From contig OY755173.1 in NCBI GenBank assembly GCA_963576735.1, forward strand, positions 14,788,873 to 14,852,872: 64,000 nucleotides of DNA, read 5' to 3'. The notes beneath the pieces were generated by a model. The model saw only the letters and a program-made list of their open reading frames with translations. It was not told where the DNA came from and searched no databases. A program made the translations under genes and the position numbers. The stretch comes from Bedellia somnulentella. Lineage: Eukaryota; Arthropoda; Insecta; Lepidoptera; Bedelliidae. Below are positions 59,826 to 64,000 of this stretch, piece after piece. Position 1 is the first letter of the stretch; every line of letters begins with the position of its first letter.

Positions 59826-62800
59826 TTAGATCTTTTTCTCAAGATTAGTGACCCACTTGTTGAGTGACTGAGACATGTTTAAATGCCTTCTCATATAACT
59901 GGTGGCAGCATTTAACCATTTTTTTCGTTGGCCATATGTATCGTGAGATATTAACGAATATAACAGAGCCGCCCACATATCTGCACTTTGAGGGTACAGA
60001 TGAAATCCTTCAATTGCTATTCTAAAAGCTTTCGTTTTTTCTCCGGCTACATGTTCAGCTATACTAGCTGTAGCAATCATTTGAGCAGGGTTGCAGTGAA
60101 ATCCTTGGGACTTCGCTGAATATAATGCTTTCAAAGCGCAACTGCCAGCAATTTTAGCTTTTCTTGCTGTTTTCAGGCAATACTGAGCCATGCAGTACCA
60201 AAGAGACGCATTGTTTGGAAAGTCATGCAGAGACTCGCTAAGGGATTTGATAGCTTTCTCTTGGCTGCCTTCACACATAAGTATATATGATTTTAAAAAT
60301 CCGAGCTCATAACAGTAATTATTATCTTTACTGTATTTTCGTAATTCTGTTAGTGCCAGTTTAGACAAACTCTGATCCGAATGTAATAAACCAAGTGAGC
60401 AAATTGCAAAAAGACTATGCGCCGTCGGCTTTTTCTGTGATATTTGAATGCTATGAAACAATAAAGTTTTAGCATCATCTGGTCCTTTGAATAAATACAT
60501 AATGCCAGCCATAGCAACCAAAACATCAGATTTTTCTTTGTCTTCATTACTCAACCAGTGAAGAGCTGCATCATAAGCTGAGTAAGATTCTTCGTACAAT
60601 TCTTTTTTAAAGAGAGCTAATGCTAAGCCACACACTGAATCTAAACTTGCTTCTGTTATTGCTTTGTAAGTAACAATAGCATCCTCATATCTCTGAAGTC
60701 TTATGTAAATCCTACCCAAATTCAATAACGCTATATTTTTCTCAGTGTCCTTCGCATTTTTAAATGCACTTTCATATGAATTAAACGCAGCTTTTATATT
60801 ACCCAATCTCTCTTGCAAAATTCCTAAAATTGTATAAGCACCGCTATCTTCCGATTCATATGTAACAAACCACTGAACAAGGTCTGCTGCGTAGGGTATA
60901 GCATAAAGAGACTCAATAACATACTTATAGTCTGGATTTTCTTGATGACTATTATTTTTTAATGTCCGACAAACCCAGTCAGCATAACCTAATGCACTCT
61001 CACGGTGATATCCCAGTCTTGCAGCATGCCTGAATAAGTCCATAGCTTCCTCTTCACGTATTGCTTCAGCTATTAACCCCTGGCCAATCCAGCTAAGTGA
61101 ATAGGAAGGCAAAGTACTTTGACCTCTCCAGTAACAATAATTAGCTAGTTTGTATTGTTTGACTTGTAGGTAGAGTGTTCCAAGGTTGCACCATACTTTG
61201 GCAATGGACCATTTTCGAGTCAAAAGTAATGCTTTAATAAAACAATGTTGAGCTACATCATACTTCTTGGTATGTAAGGCAATTTTTCCCAGTAAATTCC
61301 AATTTCGCCAAACTAGTGGTTTAGACCTGATGCAATCAATAGTTAACTTGTAGGCAACTTGGCAGTCCTGCGTTTTCTTGGAATATGTATAAAGTTTCAG
61401 ATAAGAAGAGGCTAAGTCATAAGACACCATCTGTTGCTTTTTCTTTGCAATATGTGCATAGCAAGCAATCAGTTGTGGGAAAATTTCTAACTTACTCTTT
61501 CTACTAGATTCATCAACAGAAAATAGATTAATTTTACAAAAAGCATATTTATCAGGCAATTTTGTAATAAAAAGTAGACTATCTGCAAGTAATTTCCATA
61601 AACAGATATATTCTTTACGTTTTTTTATTGCTTCCATCACAAAATTGACAGCTTGCTGAGCACATTCTTGGGCATTGCCAAACAAATTTGCTTGCATTCT
61701 TTTCTTAGCTACTCTCATCCATGTCTCTGATAATCCCTTTAGAGCAAGGATTGAATCTGGGTTAAGCTTTAAAACATTATGAAATACAGAGATTGCTTCT
61801 TGGTACTGTGTTAACAATGCATAGATATAAGCAATCCTCGTTTGACAATGAACAACTTTGGTTGAATCCAATGAAATCACTCTCTTATATGCTCTAAGAG
61901 CAGAAGTATATGATCCTCTAGAAAAATAGGCATCTGCCAAACATTCAAAGGCAATAGCATCTTTAGAATTCTTTTTGATCACATATCTAAAACTACTAAT
62001 AGCATTTTCCCACTCTCGAAGATTCAAATAATGAAGACCAATCCGGAAATATGGCCAATGTTCTTCAGGTAGTTTCATTTGATCTACTATATTTTTCAAC
62101 AATTCAAAATCCTTTTCTCTTTCATTTAATTTGGAATAAGCTATGCTTAAATTGTTCATAACATCATTTTCATTTGGACATAGGTTATAGGCTTTTTCAT
62201 AACATTTCTTTGCTTTCTGTAAGTCTTTTAAATGTTTTGTAAAGTAATGCCCTAAATAAAGAAATGTGTCACCATGCTCTGGGTTTGATTTCGCAGATTT
62301 TAATAAATTCAATTGACAGTGTTGAAACTGCTCCAGTTCCCAGTAAGCTTTCCCTAAATAGAAGTAACGCAAAGGCATATCTTTGTCACTACTTTCTAAT
62401 AATGTAATACACTCCTCAAACTTATTTAATTTCAAAAGATGCAGAGCTTCAAGTAATTCAATATGCTTCTTAGAATTAATAGATTTTAAAATATGTTCAA
62501 AATTTTCATCCTTATGAATATAGCATTCTGCTAAAATAACTTTTTCTTCCAATTCTAGGTTTTCAAGAGCAAAGTCTTTTGCAATTTCAATAGCTTGGTT
62601 CCATGACCTAAGTTTAGCCAAACCATAGAATAGAAATTTTTTGAACTCATAAATCAAGTCAGTGTCATTGGTTTTTTGGATGAAGTTTGAAGCTAGTTTT
62701 TGAGTTAAGGACCACTTTTTCAGACCAGTAGTACACTTCAGAATAAAAATAGATTCAGTTTTGTCAGGGACATAATAATTAACTATATTTACACATTGTT

Positions 62801-63626
62801 TGTATGCTTCAAGAAATTCGCCTTTATGGTAGAGTACCATGCTTTGGAGCAGATTAGCATCTTTTGAACTTTCTATTTCATGTATTATTTGATTTATATA
62901 AGGTTCAATTTCCCAGTTCAATAAAAAGTTGTGTTCTATATATTTTTGACAGATAAATTTACAGAATTTCTGCCGCACTGCAGCATTTCTGGAAAAGAAA
63001 TCTAATTGAATTACTTCCTCCGCCACATGTTTAAAATCTTTTCTTTTCATTATTGTCTCAGCAATCAGAAGTTCATTTTCATGGGGATTTTCATCATGTA
63101 AATCATACAGTATGTTAAGAATTTCTGGTATATATTTTTCATCATATTCTACATTATTCTTCAAGAGGTTTTTTATTTGTAATCTAGTAACATTTTTCAA
63201 TGTATCATCAGTGGCATAGGTTAAAAACTCTAATAAAATGGCTATTGCTTCTTCACATTTTAATGTTGTACCCAACTGTCCAATTTTGTTAATAACTTCA
63301 AGTGACTTTTCATTTTCTAATTGCAATTTTATTATTTCACTATACACATTAAGCAACTTAACTTTGTCAATAAGATCTGGTTTGTTTTCATAATAATTGG
63401 CCAGACCTTGCCATGCTAATGGGTGGTCAGACTTGCAAGCAATGGCCTTTTGAAAAGCTAATGGAGCTTGTTCTGAATCTTGTAGAGACTTTCCCAATAA
63501 CACCAATCCTAGATAGTTTTGCTTGTCTTTTCGCAATATATTCTTGCAGCACTCCTGAGCTTCTACAAAGTTTTTTTCATCAATAAATTTTCTGGCATCT
63601 TTTAATAATGTCTTTATATCAGCCAT
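59826..63626 (-). CDS. SKIC3: SKIC3 / TTC37 / Ski3: TPR subunit of the Ski complex
   Basis: A single open frame of 1266 codons on the minus strand. The protein is built almost entirely of TPR helices: the N-terminal array (NFVEAQECCKNILRKDKQNY; APLAFQKAIACKSDHPLAWQ), a long disordered-free middle, and C-terminal TPRs (GAYTILGILQERLGNIKAAF; AIVTYKAITEASLDSVCGLA). Ski3 scaffolds the SKIV2L helicase and WDR61/Ski8 and feeds mRNA to the cytoplasmic exosome. Human TTC37 is longer (about 1560 aa); insect forms are, to my knowledge, nearer this size. The ATG at 63626 follows TTTTTTCAG, so a 5' UTR intron probably ends right at the start codon. No frame breaks. Absence of introns over 3.8 kb contrasts with METTL1. 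Confidence 0.92.
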   Translation of the reverse strand: MADIKTLLKDARKFIDEKNFVEAQECCKNILRKDKQNYLGLVLLGKSLQDSEQAPLAFQKAIACKSDHPLAWQGLANYYENKPDLIDKVKLLNVYSEIIKLQLENEKSLEVINKIGQLGTTLKCEEAIAILLEFLTYATDDTLKNVTRLQIKNLLKNNVEYDEKYIPEILNILYDLHDENPHENELLIAETIMKRKDFKHVAEEVIQLDFFSRNAAVRQKFCKFICQKYIEHNFLLNWEIEPYINQIIHEIESSKDANLLQSMVLYHKGEFLEAYKQCVNIVNYYVPDKTESIFILKCTTGLKKWSLTQKLASNFIQKTNDTDLIYEFKKFLFYGLAKLRSWNQAIEIAKDFALENLELEEKVILAECYIHKDENFEHILKSINSKKHIELLEALHLLKLNKFEECITLLESSDKDMPLRYFYLGKAYWELEQFQHCQLNLLKSAKSNPEHGDTFLYLGHYFTKHLKDLQKAKKCYEKAYNLCPNENDVMNNLSIAYSKLNEREKDFELLKNIVDQMKLPEEHWPYFRIGLHYLNLREWENAISSFRYVIKKNSKDAIAFECLADAYFSRGSYTSALRAYKRVISLDSTKVVHCQTRIAYIYALLTQYQEAISVFHNVLKLNPDSILALKGLSETWMRVAKKRMQANLFGNAQECAQQAVNFVMEAIKKRKEYICLWKLLADSLLFITKLPDKYAFCKINLFSVDESSRKSKLEIFPQLIACYAHIAKKKQQMVSYDLASSYLKLYTYSKKTQDCQVAYKLTIDCIRSKPLVWRNWNLLGKIALHTKKYDVAQHCFIKALLLTRKWSIAKVWCNLGTLYLQVKQYKLANYCYWRGQSTLPSYSLSWIGQGLIAEAIREEEAMDLFRHAARLGYHRESALGYADWVCRTLKNNSHQENPDYKYVIESLYAIPYAADLVQWFVTYESEDSGAYTILGILQERLGNIKAAFNSYESAFKNAKDTEKNIALLNLGRIYIRLQRYEDAIVTYKAITEASLDSVCGLALALFKKELYEESYSAYDAALHWLSNEDKEKSDVLVAMAGIMYLFKGPDDAKTLLFHSIQISQKKPTAHSLFAICSLGLLHSDQSLSKLALTELRKYSKDNNYCYELGFLKSYILMCEGSQEKAIKSLSESLHDFPNNASLWYCMAQYCLKTARKAKIAGSCALKALYSAKSQGFHCNPAQMIATASIAEHVAGEKTKAFRIAIEGFHLYPQSADMWAALLYSLISHDTYGQRKKWLNAATSYMRRHLNMSQSLNKWVTNLEKKI

Positions 63627-63782
63627 CTGAAAAAAGTTTTTTTTAAATTATTAATATTCTTTACATCACTAACATTATTTAAAATTTAATAAAATGAATG
63701 TTGGAAACAGTTCAATTGTCTGTTAACATCAAGTAACTTCATAAACAGTCAATTTAAAATATAAGACACTAATTATTTTACA

Positions 63783-64000
63783 TAACATAACATAACATAA
63801 ACATAAACGTTCACGCCGAATATCCCCGAAGGGGTTGGCAGAGGTACTAATACTTCTGAACATCATGTGACTTTGTCACCTGGTGTTCAGAGTACCCACG
63901 TATTGCATGGACAGTGTACTCACGTGATAGGGGGCAAGCCTATCGCCGTTTTGTACGAATACACTGTCACATGACTAAGTACAACTCAGCCATGTGGGTT
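63783..64000 (-). repeat. SINE family B, cut by window end
   Basis: Starts with the (ATAAC)n tail, then TTCACGCCGAATATCCCCGA and CATGTGACTTTGTCACCTGG, nearly the same as 22925-23130. The tRNA-like head would be right of the window, upstream of SKIC3. Confidence 0.88.

Overview
The window looks like insect nuclear DNA, most probably from a moth or butterfly. It is AT-rich, its genes have introns with GT-AG borders, and it is crowded with repeats I associate with Lepidoptera: tRNA-like SINEs, jockey/CR1-like and RTE-like LINE ends, mariner, Harbinger and a Helitron with a CCCGTGCGAAGCCGGGGCGG end. The order-level assignment is an inference from these repeats and from gene structure.

Three host genes can be supported. 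(1) The left part carries the ankyrin-repeat half of a KIDINS220/ARMS orthologue on the minus strand. Six exons (9005 down to 2239) join in frame for 343 codons, and the gene continues beyond the left edge. Four candidate first coding exons (starts near 14080, 16524, 21508 and 41019) could splice to the same downstream exon. (2) METTL1, the tRNA (guanine-N7) methyltransferase, is on the plus strand in six exons from 45300 to 59763 (233 aa), with very large repeat-filled introns. (3) SKIC3/TTC37, the TPR subunit of the Ski complex, is on the minus strand as one 1266-codon exon at 59826-63626, tail to tail with METTL1 at 62 bases.

Layout: 1-2.1 kb, 3' end of an endogenous errantivirus-like retroelement (env, possible LTR) in a KIDINS220 intron, antisense to it. 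2.2-9 kb, ankyrin exons, including two extra partial copies of one exon. 9-41 kb, long 5' introns with candidate first exons, an apparently intact mariner (19603-20893), a broken second mariner (27.5-28.3 kb), LINE copies (25.5-26.7, 30.6-32.1 and 37.3 kb), a Helitron (35.2-36.4 kb) and many SINEs. 41-45 kb, mostly AT-rich spacer with a perfect hairpin. 45.3-59.8 kb, METTL1; its third intron holds a 6.75-kb inverted-repeat structure (46241-52991) with Harbinger-like genes, and its fourth intron holds foldback elements and tRNA-like cassettes. 63.8-64 kb, a SINE cut by the window end.

I did not find a clear new biological system. The most informative observations are the candidate alternative first exons and exon duplications in KIDINS220, a SINE family that shares its 3' end with a LINE, the intact mariner, the long inverted-repeat composite, and a tRNA-like cassette attached to foldback DNA. 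All alignments were made by eye.
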